The translations under genes and the position numbers were made by a program. 64,000 bases of DNA from Dastarcus helophoroides (Eukaryota; Arthropoda; Insecta; Coleoptera; Bothrideridae), in NCBI GenBank assembly GCA_028583605.1, contig CM053329.1, forward strand, positions 6,138,001 to 6,202,000, read 5' to 3'. The notes below the pieces were generated by a model. It was not told the origin of the DNA. It saw only the letters and a list, made by a program, of their open reading frames with translations, and searched no databases. This document shows positions 22,620 to 35,395 of the stretch, piece by piece (the stretch's first letter is position 1; each line of letters starts with the position of its first letter).

Positions 22620-25600
22620 GTCGCCGCCCTCAATTATTTGTACTTCTCCTCAACTGAAAGAAACCGCTGAAAGTTTGGAAAAAGATTTTTTTTAAATATC
22701 TTCAAATTTGTTATATTATAATTTAGAGTTTTCACTTCTGTCGGCAGTTCCCATAACTGCCCAGTTTTTTTTTCAGAACTCATACTTTCAATTATAGTTT
22801 TGTTCCCAACATTTTCCTTCTTTTCAAAATTTTGACATTTAATTTTTTAAGCGCCCATCTTTTTATAAATTTGATTTTTTCCCTAATTCCAAGTTTACAC
22901 TTTAAAATATTTTTTCAAATCAATTATTGTTTTTTGAACTTCGACATTAAACTCTTGTCTTTGTCTTCCCAATTTTTACTAATTACTGTCCTTATAAACC
23001 AAATTTCCACTTTTTCAAATTAGCTTTATTTATTTTCAAAATGTCGAACATTATTTCGAAATGCACAGCCACACGATGCTACCAATTTCCATATGATTAA
23101 CTCTAAAAGCCCAGACAACTTCAATTTTTTGTCTGATATCTATAAATTAAACTGCTAAAATCTGGAATTTTATAAGTAGAATAATTATTTTTGTCCAACT
23201 ATCAGATTATTATTAAATTTAGTGGATAATATTAGTCTCCTAAAATAAATTTACATAATCTCATTATTCTTTTCAGAATCTTTCAATTTGGCACTTATTC
23301 GAATGTTTATATCATAATTATAAGGCGTTAGGGTAGCAATTATATCGTCTCGTGTTCAAATAATGCCCGTATGTCTTTTTTAAGGGCATTTTCCTACAAC
23401 TAAGGGGACATACATTCTTCATTGTAATTGTTCTTTCTTGGATCTTCTACATCTTACAGAGTTTCGAATTATTTACTGAAATCAAAAATGATAAACTAAT
23501 TTTTTTTGAAAGAATAAATACGTTTTAAAACAGTAGGAAATTGCATCAATTTAAAGTAAATTAATAGACTTCATAATTTAAATGGAGGTGTCCATCTGCA
23601 GTATCCGTGTCAGAAACTTAAAAGCGGCCAAAGAATATTACATTCATCATAATGTGTGGATTTAACACTGTCAGTTCACCTCATAAAGATATATGGCATT
23701 TCGGCGTGGATGCCTTCACAACTTGATAACATCTTTGCCTTCACGCTTAAACGCCAAAAATTGAACTTAATTTAAAACTGTATAATCGTCACTAATTTTA
23801 GGGTGGGCTTTGAAATTTCACGGCACGAAGTGAAGGTTCCGCTTGTTAAGTTGCAGTTTAGTCTTTTTTGTATTTATTTTCCTGCTATATATGCCGGCGA
23901 TGTTATTAAAAACATTTTCCATGCATTATGGAACACAAACATGTTTCGTAATTTTTATTGCTTGTTTATTTTCTCACCCAATTCTAATGTAATAAAATGG
24001 ACAGTTACTAAAATTGATTTATATCGACTTTTAATGTACTACTGGACGACACAATGTAAGGTCATCGAAACTATTAAATATTGTGGCTTTTGTATAACAA
24101 TCGTAAAATCGACATTGACTCAATTTATAATTTGCATCACCGTTATTTTCGATTAAATGATTTAATAAATTCTCACGGTTTACCGCTGGGCTTGTCTGGG
24201 CTTTTCGTCAAAAATAGAGCCCCTGAAGAAAACAAAATTGATTTAATTCTAAATTATATAAAATAAATAAATTATTAATAGAAAAAGCAATATATTACAC
24301 TATGAATATATGTTTTTAAAATTTACAAACCACTTTTTAAGCTAAAAGAAAAAGAGTACTGGACAGGATGTCCCATGCTCATTCTGTTTGGAATTATTTC
24401 AGAAGATACTTGGACGTAAATTTTGAAAATTTGGATAATGTGACTTTTATATGTGATTTCTTTAAAAAACATACCGCCTACTTCGTAGCACTTCCGATTA
24501 AACAGTAAATTGATTCAAACTTTGAATCTATAATTGCCGTTTTGAGTACACTGTTTCCTAAAATTTCGAAGATAGATCTCCAGGCAACATGACTTAATTC
24601 CAATTTCGTTTTGAAGTGCTTTGGTTCGAATACCCGAATACAAGGCCGAAGATCAGAAAACCTAAATTAATAGTTTAGTACTTTTAACAGCTGATATGTG
24701 TTAGCAGGTTCACCTATAGGAATTTGAAGCCACAAACGAGAAAAAAATATTTAACTATACTTCTAAAAGCCTGTTTGATCCTTATGTATGTAACGTAGCA
24801 TTTATTGGTTGCGACACTCAGAAATTTCCTTTGACTTCTAACATTCATGACATTTTTGTGGTTTACCTATTTTTAAGTGCGAATATGGATTTTTCTTAGT
24901 CAGTGCAATCTAATAATTACTAGTAATTTATTTCATTCAATAAGTGTGCTTGTTATTAAACAATACATTAGTGAATGAATTTGCGAACTAGATATTAAAT
25001 TTTCTCATTCCGAAAGAAGTAAATTTACATATTCCGCAATATTCTGCACCAAAATTAGCCAGAATTATTATGCATTTATTGGTAATAATTTGCGAAGAGG
25101 ACAGAAAGAGAGAGAAATGTTTTTACGTAGGTGACAGCGACATATAATTCTTAGAATTATGACGATGTATTCTAAAAATTTCTTGTTTAAACTTGAAAAT
25201 CTTTGTCAAATCTTAACCGTCAAATAGACATTTTGGTCAAAAAATCAAGATTTTTGTTATTTCCTTACCTATTTACCACTTGTTTTGGAAAATGTTTAGA
25301 TTTACAATTTTAACTGTTTTTCATAATTTTTAGGTCAAATTCGTGTTCGCAATTAATGTTAAGACTTTCTCTTTCTTAATTTGTTTAATCTGCATATGTC
25401 TACGTATTTTCCAAATCTTTCCATTTCTCAATTATATCGGGATCTGAGAACCTGGAATTTCAATTTTTCTAAAAAAAAATTCATTTACAATTCCAACATG
25501 CGTATTTTTTTTAAATTTTTGTCATTTGTTATTTTGAAAACTTCAACATTTACCCAAAATTCCAAATTAAAATTCTAAAGCTTTATCTATTTACCGAGCA

Positions 25601-28469
25601 TTTAAAATTCCCATAATTTGTGGAAATTTCGACCACAAAATTGAAATTTTGACATATGTTAAAGCTTCTAAATTTCCATTTTTTTTAAATTGGTGCATTA
25701 AAGAAAAATGTCAACAAAGTAACTCTAGCTTAAAGAAGAAATTATCAAAAGCAGATTTCAAATTGTGACTAGTCCTTATAAGTTATTATTTTTTTAACAA
25801 GTCTTACATGTTTTCACTAAAATTGTTTTCGTTAATTTTCGAATTTCATCTCGAAAGTTTTTAAAATGATTTTTAGGTTAAAAGCGAAAATGCTTAGGTG
25901 TTTCCAATTTTTCTTAACAAATGTCAATCTTAAAAATGTTAACTTTCTTATTGCAATGAGTTTATGTGGAAACAAGATTTTATTATAAAGTTCAGGTTTT
26001 TATTGAAAATTTAATGTTTTTATTTTCTGAACCTCCAATTTGGTATTTCAAATGAAAACTGATTTTTTTCCCAGAATTATATTCATCTCACAATTTTTCA
26101 TTTTCGCCTTGAAAATTTGGGTTTAGTAGTGGAATTTTCGATTTTTAAAATTGTTCACTTTATTTTCAAACATAATCCAATTTTTGCACAAAATAACCTA
26201 CTTAAGTTTTGAAATTAAAATCTTATTTACAAGTTTTTAATTTCAACTGGATAATTTTTCTCTTTTTTAATTTCGAATATTTTTTGATAAAGTCTTAATC
26301 AGTCTTAGAAAAATCAACTACATATTATTATTTCATTACTAATATTATTTTTTTTAAACTTCGACTTTAACCTTCCAACTTTGATTTGATCTAAAATTTT
26401 GAGCCTTGAAGCAAAAAGCCGAACAATCAAAATTTTACCAAAATTCCACTTTTTTCAAGTTTAAATTTAAACCTGACATTGCCAGGAATATAAATCTGGA
26501 GAGATAGAAGTTTCGGAAAACTCACCAGCGCTAGAAAAAAAAACCGAATTTCTAGCCTGTAGTCGAGATTTTGGAAAAAAATAGAATTTTCTAAAAAGGT
26601 CGAAAGTTTGAAAAAAGTTAAACTTGGTGAAAATTTTTCCCAAAATTTTGATTATCAAAAAATTTTGAAGCTTTGAACAAAACGAAATATTCTTTAGCTC
26701 ATCTTAATATATATTTAAATGAGAATGTAGTTACCTGTTTTGAAAAAAAAAACAGATTTTTCACTTTTTCAAAGTTTTAATGCTTTCTGAAAATCCGAGT
26801 CAATTTTTTTTTTAATTTCATGTTTTAACTCAAACCTTCGAGAAAAGTATACCTATTTAATTAAAATGAAACCTTTGAAAGAAAATTATTAAAAACTATT
26901 TTTTTATTTTAAATTTATCAATGTCAAAATTTTCATATTTTGATGTTTTTTTTTTGAGTAAAAAAATATCCGATAATTTTTAAAAATTCCAAGTTCAAAC
27001 CCAAGATTACAAAGTTTTGAAATTTGAGACTGAATTTTTTTTTCTATAATAAAGTTTCTCAACAAAATATATTTTTCTTAAAATTTGATGACAAACCCCA
27101 AATTTATAAAAGACGAAATTTCGAAAAGAGTTCATTCATTAAGGCCAAGTTCCTCAAAATTTTGAGGTTTATCTCGAAAGATGTATTGGTTTTTTTTTCT
27201 GGAATTTTCGGCTTTATTCTAGAGATTTCGATATTTTCCATAAATTTTACGCTTAGAATGAAATGTCAGAATTAAAATTTCAAACTTCCAGAAAATTTTT
27301 GAATATCTGAGTTTGAAGTAATTATTTAGAAGTGAAAATCTACTATTGAAGCACATAATTTTTTTCTTTGTTTTTAGTCAAAATTTGGAGTTAGTATTTA
27401 AAATTTCATAACTTATAAATCTTGATATTAACCAAAATTTTGACTGAGAAAAAATCGAGATTTAGAGAAAAACTTCGAGTAGAATCCAATTCTGCTTATA
27501 AATTTTGAATTTTATTAAAACTTAAACTTCTTTTTATTAAAATTTTGATTTTTTAGTTTGAAATTTGAAAATTCCGACTCATTTGTATAATTGTTGCCTA
27601 ATTTTTTGTTTCCTTTTTTTGTCTCAAAATCTTTAGTTTAAAATTAAATTTAATAATATTTTTCTCAGTGTTTTAACTTAAAAATTGAATATATTCGGAT
27701 TTTTTTAGAAATTTTGACATAAATGTCGACATTTATTTAAGTGGTTTGACCTTGTATTAAAAAAAAATACGCATTTCCTCTTTCCTTTCGATCAGCTTCC
27801 ACATTTAAAAAAGGCCCGACTCCACTGGTTGACAGGTAAATAAGTAACAGTCAAGCACACAATGTTAAAATTATTGCTTGCATCCTTCAAATTGACACGA
27901 GATCCTACGTTTTCATAAGGTTAATGTTTAAAAATCACCTATTGTAAATAAATAGATCAGATTAAGCCCCATAGTAGAAACAATCCGCAGACATTCATAG
28001 CCTAACAAAAAAACATGCAATAAATTTAAAAATACTAAAAGCTTTAGTTGCCATGTCCGATACCATTGTACATCGTATATCATTGTGATTTATTTGCGTA
28101 ATTGAAGAGGAAGTATTTATAAACAGAGCCCGTCTCTTTGATTTATCTTGTGTAAACACGTATAAAATGGTAAATTTTCTTAAGATACATACTGAATCTA
28201 TTTTTATTTCAGACTAGGTAATTGTATGCGTGAGATGGGACAACGGAGTTTCCATATACATAACAACAGTTTTACTCTGATGTTACGAACGTTTTATAAT
28301 TTTCACAGGAATAAAAAATTCTGAAAACGTTCATAAGCAAATTATATAGTCTTAAAACTTTACACAATTTCTGTTTAGTAAATAGAAGAATGACATACTT
28401 TGCCTCATGCTGCTTCATAATATTAGATTGTTTAAAAAGTAGTCATCTCGATTAGTTCTAAAAATCTCC
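22620..28469. other. 5.8 kb, largely quasi-periodic AT-rich DNA
   Basis: 25,140-27,780 is an especially pure stretch of degenerate AAATTTCGA/TTTTTGAAATTT-like words. A 117-codon open frame at 23,803-24,156 has no recognisable motif. 23,690-23,760 has a short imperfect inverted pair. No host exon, RNA gene or element ends could be supported. Confidence 0.45.
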
Positions 28470-28597
28470 GGAAAATGTAACTAGCGTCCCAAGCTTACTA
28501 ATTACATCCGTAAGGAGGTATCTAGCGTCCCGTATTTGTTTCGGGTCCTACGTAAGAAGCGTCCCAACTACCTGCTCTTAATGGGGCTATAACTATA

Positions 28598-28635
<38 letters not shown>

Positions 28636-30591
28636 TAAAATAACTATACCAAATTTAAAATTTCCACATTGAAATTCCGGAAAGCATTTCAGCCATAGAA
28701 ATGACTACAAGCTTTAATTGCAAGTTAATGTGGAAAGCCCTATAAGTATCTATTTAATTGCAAGTTAATTTTTAAAGAAATTCCTAACGAGTATTAGGGG
28801 TATAAAAACGGTGGTTGGGAAATTTTAGCTTCATTATAGTTTTTGGTTTCATGCTTGTTTCACGTAGTGCATTGAGTAGATAATATGGAAGTTACAACTA
28901 GTTTTAAAAATCGAAGTATCTTTGTGATAGACGGGTACAGATATCTCTTTTACAAAATGCTGGCAAATGATATTGAACGTTGGGCCTGCTCTACAAAAAC
29001 TTGTAAATCGTTTTTAAAAATGAAGAAGAATCAAAAAATCTTGGAAGGACCATTTTCACACAATCATGAAACTATCGAGGAAAGTGTTCTACAACGTTAC
29101 ACACTAAGTAACAGCTTAAAACGAAAAGCTGTGGATGATGTCGGTGCAAGACCATCAAAATTAATCCATCTTTCGCTCAAAGACGAACCGACTCACTCAC
29201 CCAGAGGGATCTATCGTATATCAAGAGGAATATACACAACGCTCGGAGTTCCATGTATGTGCAACCAAAATCCATGGAAGCGACTCTTACTACCCTTTCG
29301 ACTATGGAGATAAAAACCAACGCGGGTGCAGATTTTTTGATTGTGAACAATTTTCGAAATAACATTATTGGATTTGCTACAAAAAGAAATTTAGATGTGC
29401 TTTGCCGTGCATGTAATGTATATGTTGACGTACCTTTAAAAGTTGCCCCAAGTATTTTTACCAGTTATACACGTTCCACGCTATGGTGGACCATTCCTAT
29501 GTGCCTCTCGCTTTTTTTCTATTATCCGATAAATCTGCGGAAACTTACGGTAATTGTTTGAAGAACTTAGTCGATAAATGTTTAAGTATTGGACTTTGTT
29601 TTTCCCCTCTAAATATATTCATTGATTTTGAAAAAGCCACCCACACAGCAGTGGAATTAGTATTGCCAAATACAAATATAAGGGGGTGTCACTTTCATCT
29701 TGGGCAAAGTTGGTATAGAAAAATTCAGACACTTGGCTTGAGTACAGAATACAAGTCCAAATATGAAACTGCAATGTTTTTGAAATTATTTTTTAGACTT
29801 CCATTTTTACATCCTCGCCAAGTGTCTGATATATTTACAGACCATTTAATGGCAATTGCACCTAATGATACGAAAGTGACAGAATTTTGCGATTACGTGC
29901 TAGACACTTATATATCTGAGCAAGCACCGTTTCCTCCCAAAATTTGGGCCGAATTTTCTTCTTCTGCTAACAGAACAACAAATAATTGTAAATCTTTTCA
30001 CTCTAAATTAAATAAGTTGTTCAACAGTCCGCATCCCAATATTTTCATATTTATGGACGTATTAAAAGGAATACAAAATGAAACGAGTATTTAATTAGGA
30101 AGTAACTCTGTTAAACAGTCGAAAATTATGAGAGAAAAGGAAATGTTTTTGAGAGCCAACATGAGTAGCTTACTTAGGGAAAGTATAACTGTTTTTGAAT
30201 TTGTAAAAAGGGTTTACTTTAAGTTTCTGCCAATGTAACTGCCACCTATGTATGTATACATGTATGTATTTTTAATATCTGTGTATTGTACAAGTTCATA
30301 ATATACTGTATACTGTATCCTATATTGTTTTATTAACTTATACATATTTTGACGTTGCAACTTCCAATCCCAATGAGTATAACCCTATCGAGAACAATAC
30401 ATATTTAAAATCTCCAGAATGTGTTCAAAAAAATAATTCTTTAATACTTCGGGTAGGTACATAATTAGGACGCTAGTTATACATACACTTATTTAATGAG
30501 GAGCGCGGACGCTTGTTACGTACCTATAATTTTTGTGCCGGGACGCTAGTTACCTAGTCAGATAGAAATGGGACGCTAGTTACCCCGACCC
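28470..30591 (+). mobile_element. FLYWCH-type MULE (Phantom-like) DNA transposon, 2.1 kb
   Basis: The element carries a FLYWCH zinc finger plus MULE transposase gene (28,885-30,238) and inverted, repeated terminal motifs. TAACTAGCGTCCC-type copies occur at 28,478-28,490, 28,519-28,531 and, degenerate, 28,557-28,565. GGGACGCTAGTTA-type copies occur at 30,468-30,479, 30,507-30,517 (degenerate), 30,540-30,552 and 30,570-30,582. Flanking 9-mers AAAATCTCC (28,461-28,469) and AGAATCTCA (30,592-30,600) match at 7 of 9 positions, as expected for an aged MULE target duplication. A (TA)n tract lies at 28,599-28,633. FLYWCH-bearing MULEs of animals and insect viruses are known as Phantom. Confidence 0.8.
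28885..30238 (+). pseudogene. FLYWCH-MULE transposase, two frameshifts and one stop
   Basis: The N-terminal frame from ATG 28,885 is a FLYWCH zinc finger: IDGYRYLFYK, WACSTKTC, then HNHE. Near 29,230 the reading frame changes and continues through RSSMYVQPKSMEA and FLIVNNFRNN. It changes again at a T-run near 29,458-29,463 into LYTFHAMVDHSYVPLAFF, the conserved MULE core, with the acidic IDFEKA near 29,620 and GCHFHLGQSWYRKIQ near 29,690. An in-frame TAA at 30,092 interrupts the tail, which then reads on to 30,238. The domain order and length fit the family. Three breaks make it non-functional, but all other blocks are intact, so the copy is moderately young. Confidence 0.85.
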
Positions 30592-30600
30592 AGAATCTCA

Positions 30601-32395
30601 TGGTTTATATGCCTAACTTGTTTGCTTAGTCATTACTACTCATTATTTGATTGGATGGTTTACATTTTAAATAAAAAGGTAATTGGCACAAACCAGCTGA
30701 TATTGATTTGCTATTACAGTTTAATTTACTATCCACTGAAGCATTACTTTTTTAAGCTACCATCCATTCACAGAGCTTAATCTCATAATACCTTGTACAT
30801 ATTTCGAGTATGAGGTGAAAATGAATTAGATGGTAATGAACTGTTCAACAGAGGAGAAAAGAGAGTATATCTCTGGGGCACCCCCGTAAAAATCGCAAAT
30901 GTTTCAGAAAAATTGCCATCAACGACTATGACCTAAAAGTTTTGTCGCTTTGGAAACTGAATATAAAATCAAAGAGACCAGCGGCAAGTCCATAAATTAG
31001 ACCAGCAGTCAACACTTTGCCCTGAAAGTAAATTTACAATGAAATGATTTGTTGTTTTCTTAATTATTATTAATTATCAAATAAATTTACCATTGAAAAC
31101 GGATTTGTCTCTAACAGCTGGTCTGTGTGATCATTACAAGTCTCTATTTTTGAGACGGTTTCCTAATTTTTGTTTCAGTTAGAAGAGGATCCTATTAATT
31201 TTGGAGATAATGTGTTAAATTGTTTAATTTTTATAAAATTGCCGTAACAAACTATTTCCTGCTCAACTCAGCTCTAATTTCTCAATGTAATTTTTGTGAC
31301 GATCTTTCTATTTTATTTCTTCTCCACTCTGCTTACTACGTACATCAATTTTTATAAAATAAGGCATTTCGTTAGAAGGTTGTCACGAATGGGGATATAC
31401 AACAATCATCTATTTTCACCAATACTTCGTCAGTATATTAAATAAATTGTTTTTCCTGAACTTCCGGATATTTTTAAGGAGATAGCTGATTAATTTTCTT
31501 CCAAAAAACTTATACGCATTTTCTGCTAAAAGTCTGCGATTTGTTTGACTTGAAAATGAATGGATGAATACCGAACTTAACAAGTTTACAATTAATTCGC
31601 CAGCTAGCAACGTTTCAAAGCAGCCGGCAGCAAGTAAGGACAAAAATAAATTGCTGACATCAAGGTATTTTAAAATTTACCAGTGTTTAATGATAAAAGG
31701 CCCAAAACTGAAACTTGTTACACGTGTTAAGATAAATCAGTTGGCTTTGAAATTTAAGATCCCTATTTTTATTCAGCCATTCCTTGTTTTGTATTTCTTT
31801 CTTCATGTTTCCCTTAATTCTGGCAAAGATAACGGTATCAATAGGAGTAAATCAACAATAGGTTTCAAATTAGCTTAAGAAGCAGTTATAATATTGTTTT
31901 GGTGGATAGGTAATTCCAGAAGCTTCTTATCTAATGGACGTAGATGACATATATTAATAAATTGTGTCTAGTTGTCTACAAATAGATATTTATTATTATT
32001 GAATGCCAATATGATAAATGGTAACCGGTATGATCCTTAGTATAAATTAATCGTTATGTTGAATATATCCTGTTAGCATTATTGCAGCGTAAAAAGTATT
32101 ATGTGAAAAGGTTATAATAATACTGTATACAACTGTTTTGCTGCATAATTTTAACTGCTGCAATTTAATTTTTTATCGAATGAAGTTGATTTCCAATTTG
32201 AAACGATAGTAACACTATCTTCGTTTCAAAGATATAAGGACGTGCTTCTAGACACACTTCGCTTAATTTCCATAGTTTACATTGCACATTTCAACTTACA
32301 GTCTATTTAGCAAGAAACGTTCTTCGATTTTAGATTTTTGAAGATTTTTTTATTTCTATTTTCTTATATAAAAGTATATTCAAAAGCCTAACTAC
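30601..32395. other. intergenic, no firm gene
   Basis: A minus-strand stretch at about 31,025-30,930 follows a good splice acceptor (TTTACTTTCAG) and reads KVLTAGLIYGLAAGLFDF before a stop. It could be a short membrane-type exon or chance. An open frame at 31,564-31,878 has no recognisable domain. Nothing else is supported. Confidence 0.4.
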
Positions 32396-32518
32396 CTAGT
32401 ATATCGTCCAATCTCCAGCACATTCCATGATAGCCTGGCACCTTCTGGGCATGCTTTCTACCAGTTTTTCAGCATAAGAGATGGGTAATATCTCCCTGAA
32501 CACACGTATGCTGTTAAA
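32396..32518 (-). pseudogene. Tc1-like transposase, last ~40 codons
   Basis: On the minus strand the frame reads REILPISYAEKLVESMPRRC and ends GDWTIY-stop at 32,396. The block LVESMPRRCQA-I close to the C-terminus is the standard ending of Tc1 transposases of the IS630-Tc1-mariner superfamily. The catalytic domain is missing. The sequence to its right is AT-rich array, so the rest of the gene was deleted or has decayed. Confidence 0.85.
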
Positions 32519-32519
32519 A

Positions 32520-34500
32520 TAGTAACCCCGAATATGAGAAAAATTCGATATTTCTAAAAAAAGAACGAAATCAAAACGAAGACCATGAAATATCGCTGAT
32601 AATGTTTTTATAAATTTTATTTTTATCTTGAAAATTTTACTTTTGCAATTTTCGGTTTTTATTACTTTGGATATTAAACTAGTAATTAAGATAAATAGAC
32701 TAATACTATAAGTTCCAAAATAAATCGCAATTTCACTTTTTTTCGGAAAATCTCGAAAAACTAATAGATGTGTTAAAATTTAAAGCCGATTTTTAAATGA
32801 AATTATATCAAAAATAAACTTATGTCAAATTCTCACATAAAACTGCTAGAAAAAATTTGGCAGCTTGGGACTAAAATTAGTTAGTTCAGACCAAATACTC
32901 TAATAATAAGTTTCTGGTGTGTAGCAATCTCGTGTATAGCATATATTCTGAAAAAAAAAGATTCAGATAAAATGTATACCTATAAAAATAAAGAAGAAAT
33001 TTTACTGGTAATGCAAAATTTAATAAAAAAACACTCGAAATTTATTAAAAGACTGTGAAATTATTTTTCAAATATCAGGAAAATAAATGTTTTGGTAAAA
33101 AAATAAAAAAATTCAAAGTGTACACTCAAAATTTAACGAATAAGTTAAAATTTAAAGAACAAACTTGCAATTTATAAGAAAAGCAAACAGAATTTAAAAG
33201 TTTTGAAGTTTACAAAAATAAATATTGGCTTTTTATTATTTCCAAGCTTAAAATCAGAACTTCGAAAAAAATATCAAAAATTTAGAGATCTAAATCGAAA
33301 TTTGCAAAAAAGAAACCAAAATTTAAGGAGAAAATCGGAAACGGAAAGGTTTCAAACTTAAAACCGAAATATTCAAAAAAATTTTTTTTATTTTTTAAAA
33401 GGTAGCTGTGGAGTTACATAAAGCTTGCAATAAAACGAAATTAAATAAAAATTAAATTCAGAAGAAAGATACTAATGTTGAAAATATATCTAACTTTAGA
33501 ATTTTGAAGAAAGAAGCGGAAATTTGCAAGATAATTTAATTTTTTTTAAAATGCAAAAATTTTGCTATTGTGATCCAAATAAAAAAAAAACTCCAATCGA
33601 ATACAAAATTATTGCAAAATTTTAAAGTATAGGCAATATTTCGAGGTTAAAAATCGTAATTTTTTAAAAGGCAAACTCAAAATTTTAAAAAAAACTTAAT
33701 TCAGTTTTGGTTTCATAAAAAAGAGAAACAAGAACAAGTTTTAAAAAATGCTAGACCTTTTTACGTAATTCAAAATTTTTGTGAAAAATTTGGCTTTAGG
33801 TCAAGTTACGTGTTTATACATATTTTCGATTTTTAGTATGTTTGCGCTTCAACTAGAAATGCCGGTTTAAAGTCAATATTTCGAGATTAAAGCCAAACTT
33901 ATGAAGCTAAACTCAAAATTTTTAAATTCAAATCAAAGCTTTGAGAAAAATATCAAAATATTGAGATTAAAAACAAATAAGAAATAATAATTGAGAAACT
34001 GTTTGCATGAGAAAAAATTCGAAATATTTTAAAGAACCAAAAGACGCAATTGTGAAAAAAATAATTTGTATCTCGAAATGTAGGTATAAAACACATTTTA
34101 CTAAAATTCGAAAAGAAAAACTGACGTTTCGAATATAAATCAAAAATTTGAGGAAAAGAGAAAGTAACCGTAAATTTTGTAAATAATATTTTGAGAAAAA
34201 GTCATAATTTAGAGAAAATAACTCGAAATCAAATAATATATGATATAAATAATATATATAATAAAAAATAAAATCACAATTTTATGAAAGGCACTTTTGA
34301 ACTTGAATGTATAAATTTAGAATGAAAAACAAATAACAATATTTTAGTATTAATCCAACGTTTTGGAAATGCAGATTTAGAATTTGAAGTCAAGTAAAAT
34401 CGTATGGGAAAAAGTTGAAAGTTCCAAATCTTCATGATGAATTTGAGAATTCTAAATATTTTTTTTTTCTTTTTGATTGGTGTTTTTTTCTTTGTAATTA
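32520..34500. repeat. A-rich quasi-periodic AT array
   Basis: About 2 kb built from degenerate words such as AAAATTTCGAAAAA, AAATTTGCAAAAAAG and CAAAATTTTAAGG, with the A-rich strand on top. No exact unit repeats, yet the same word type recurs every 12-25 bases. Similar arrays are at 25,140-27,780 (mainly T-rich strand), 40,320-42,560 and 57,131-58,600. It resembles a decayed or continually reshuffled satellite. No coding signal. Confidence 0.5.
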
Positions 34501-35395
34501 TTATTTACCTTAAAAGATAAAGAGCTATCTTAAAATTTAAGGATCAAATGTATATTACATTGCAGGAAACATTAATTTGAGAAACTAAACTCTCTCAAAT
34601 ATTCTAAGCTTCGCTTTGAACAAAGACAATCACGTCACGTGCAAAGAAAGACATATTCTGTTTATTTAAAGAAGATAAGAAAGCGGAGGAACTTTTTTAA
34701 TCATCGACGGTATATTTATAGGAAGCATAAATATTATTTTGTTATTTTGAAGGTAAGGGCCTTTTCATTTTTAGTCGTCAATTAACATCCCCGATTTTCC
34801 GTCGGAAGAAAATTTCATTTCCAACAACGATGGACGCAGATACAAAAGGTTGACTATCATGCAGTAAATATTCTGATGTTTAATATTTCCAGTTGCGTTT
34901 AATTAGTGCATCAGTGACATTACAATAGTGATTATTAAAAATGTTCGACGTTTCGCTTACCATCAGCATTTATTATAATATAATATATTTTAAAATTTTT
35001 TCGAATTTTATTTTACAATTTGTGTTTTTCCTTTATCGCTAAGTGTCTCTTTCCAAAATTTTAAATAGAACATAATGTTGAACTTTGACTTGTTGATTCT
35101 TATAATGTACGTTCATAAAGTATGCCGAGACGTTCAAGTATCGTTTCGAGTTGAGGTATGGAGTAGCTTTTTGGCAGTTCCAGTCCCATTAACTTTCTTC
35201 TGGGAGTTTCTAATACAGAGAAGTTAAGCAACGCCAGCAGGATTCTGCTTGTCGCGCATTTCATCAGACTTATGCAGCCGTTCTCTGCTGTCCTGATTTT
35301 TTCAACAGAGGACTCTGAAGTTTAGAGGATTTTAAAGCAGTTTCTTTATTCAAATGTTTAATCTTCTACAATATTAAAGCAAAGCATAGGCATAG
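34501..35395. other. spacer with short repeat fragments
   Basis: 34,942-34,960 holds TGTTCGACGTTTCGC, a fragment of the hammerhead-linked repeat arm seen at 7,845-7,865. 35,220-35,245 contains GAAGTTAAGCAACG, identical to the internal control region of insect 5S rRNA over 14 bases, but the surrounding bases do not support a 5S gene. No host gene seen. Confidence 0.35.

Noticed and set aside
22274..22633. Two overlapping minus-strand frames (119 and 88 codons)
   Set aside because: They are translations of a degenerate G-run/A-rich tandem repeat with low-complexity Phe/Pro/Tyr products.
23803..24266. 117- and 61-codon plus-strand frames
   Set aside because: No domain, signal or splice context could be recognised, and frames of this size are expected by chance in this composition and length.
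28599..28633. (TA)n tract as a possible structural or regulatory site
   Set aside because: It is an ordinary microsatellite within the MULE 5' region; the flanking TACC/GGTA symmetry is short.
35215..35250. 5S rRNA gene
   Set aside because: Only a 14-base core matches; the A box, intermediate element spacing and stems are not present.
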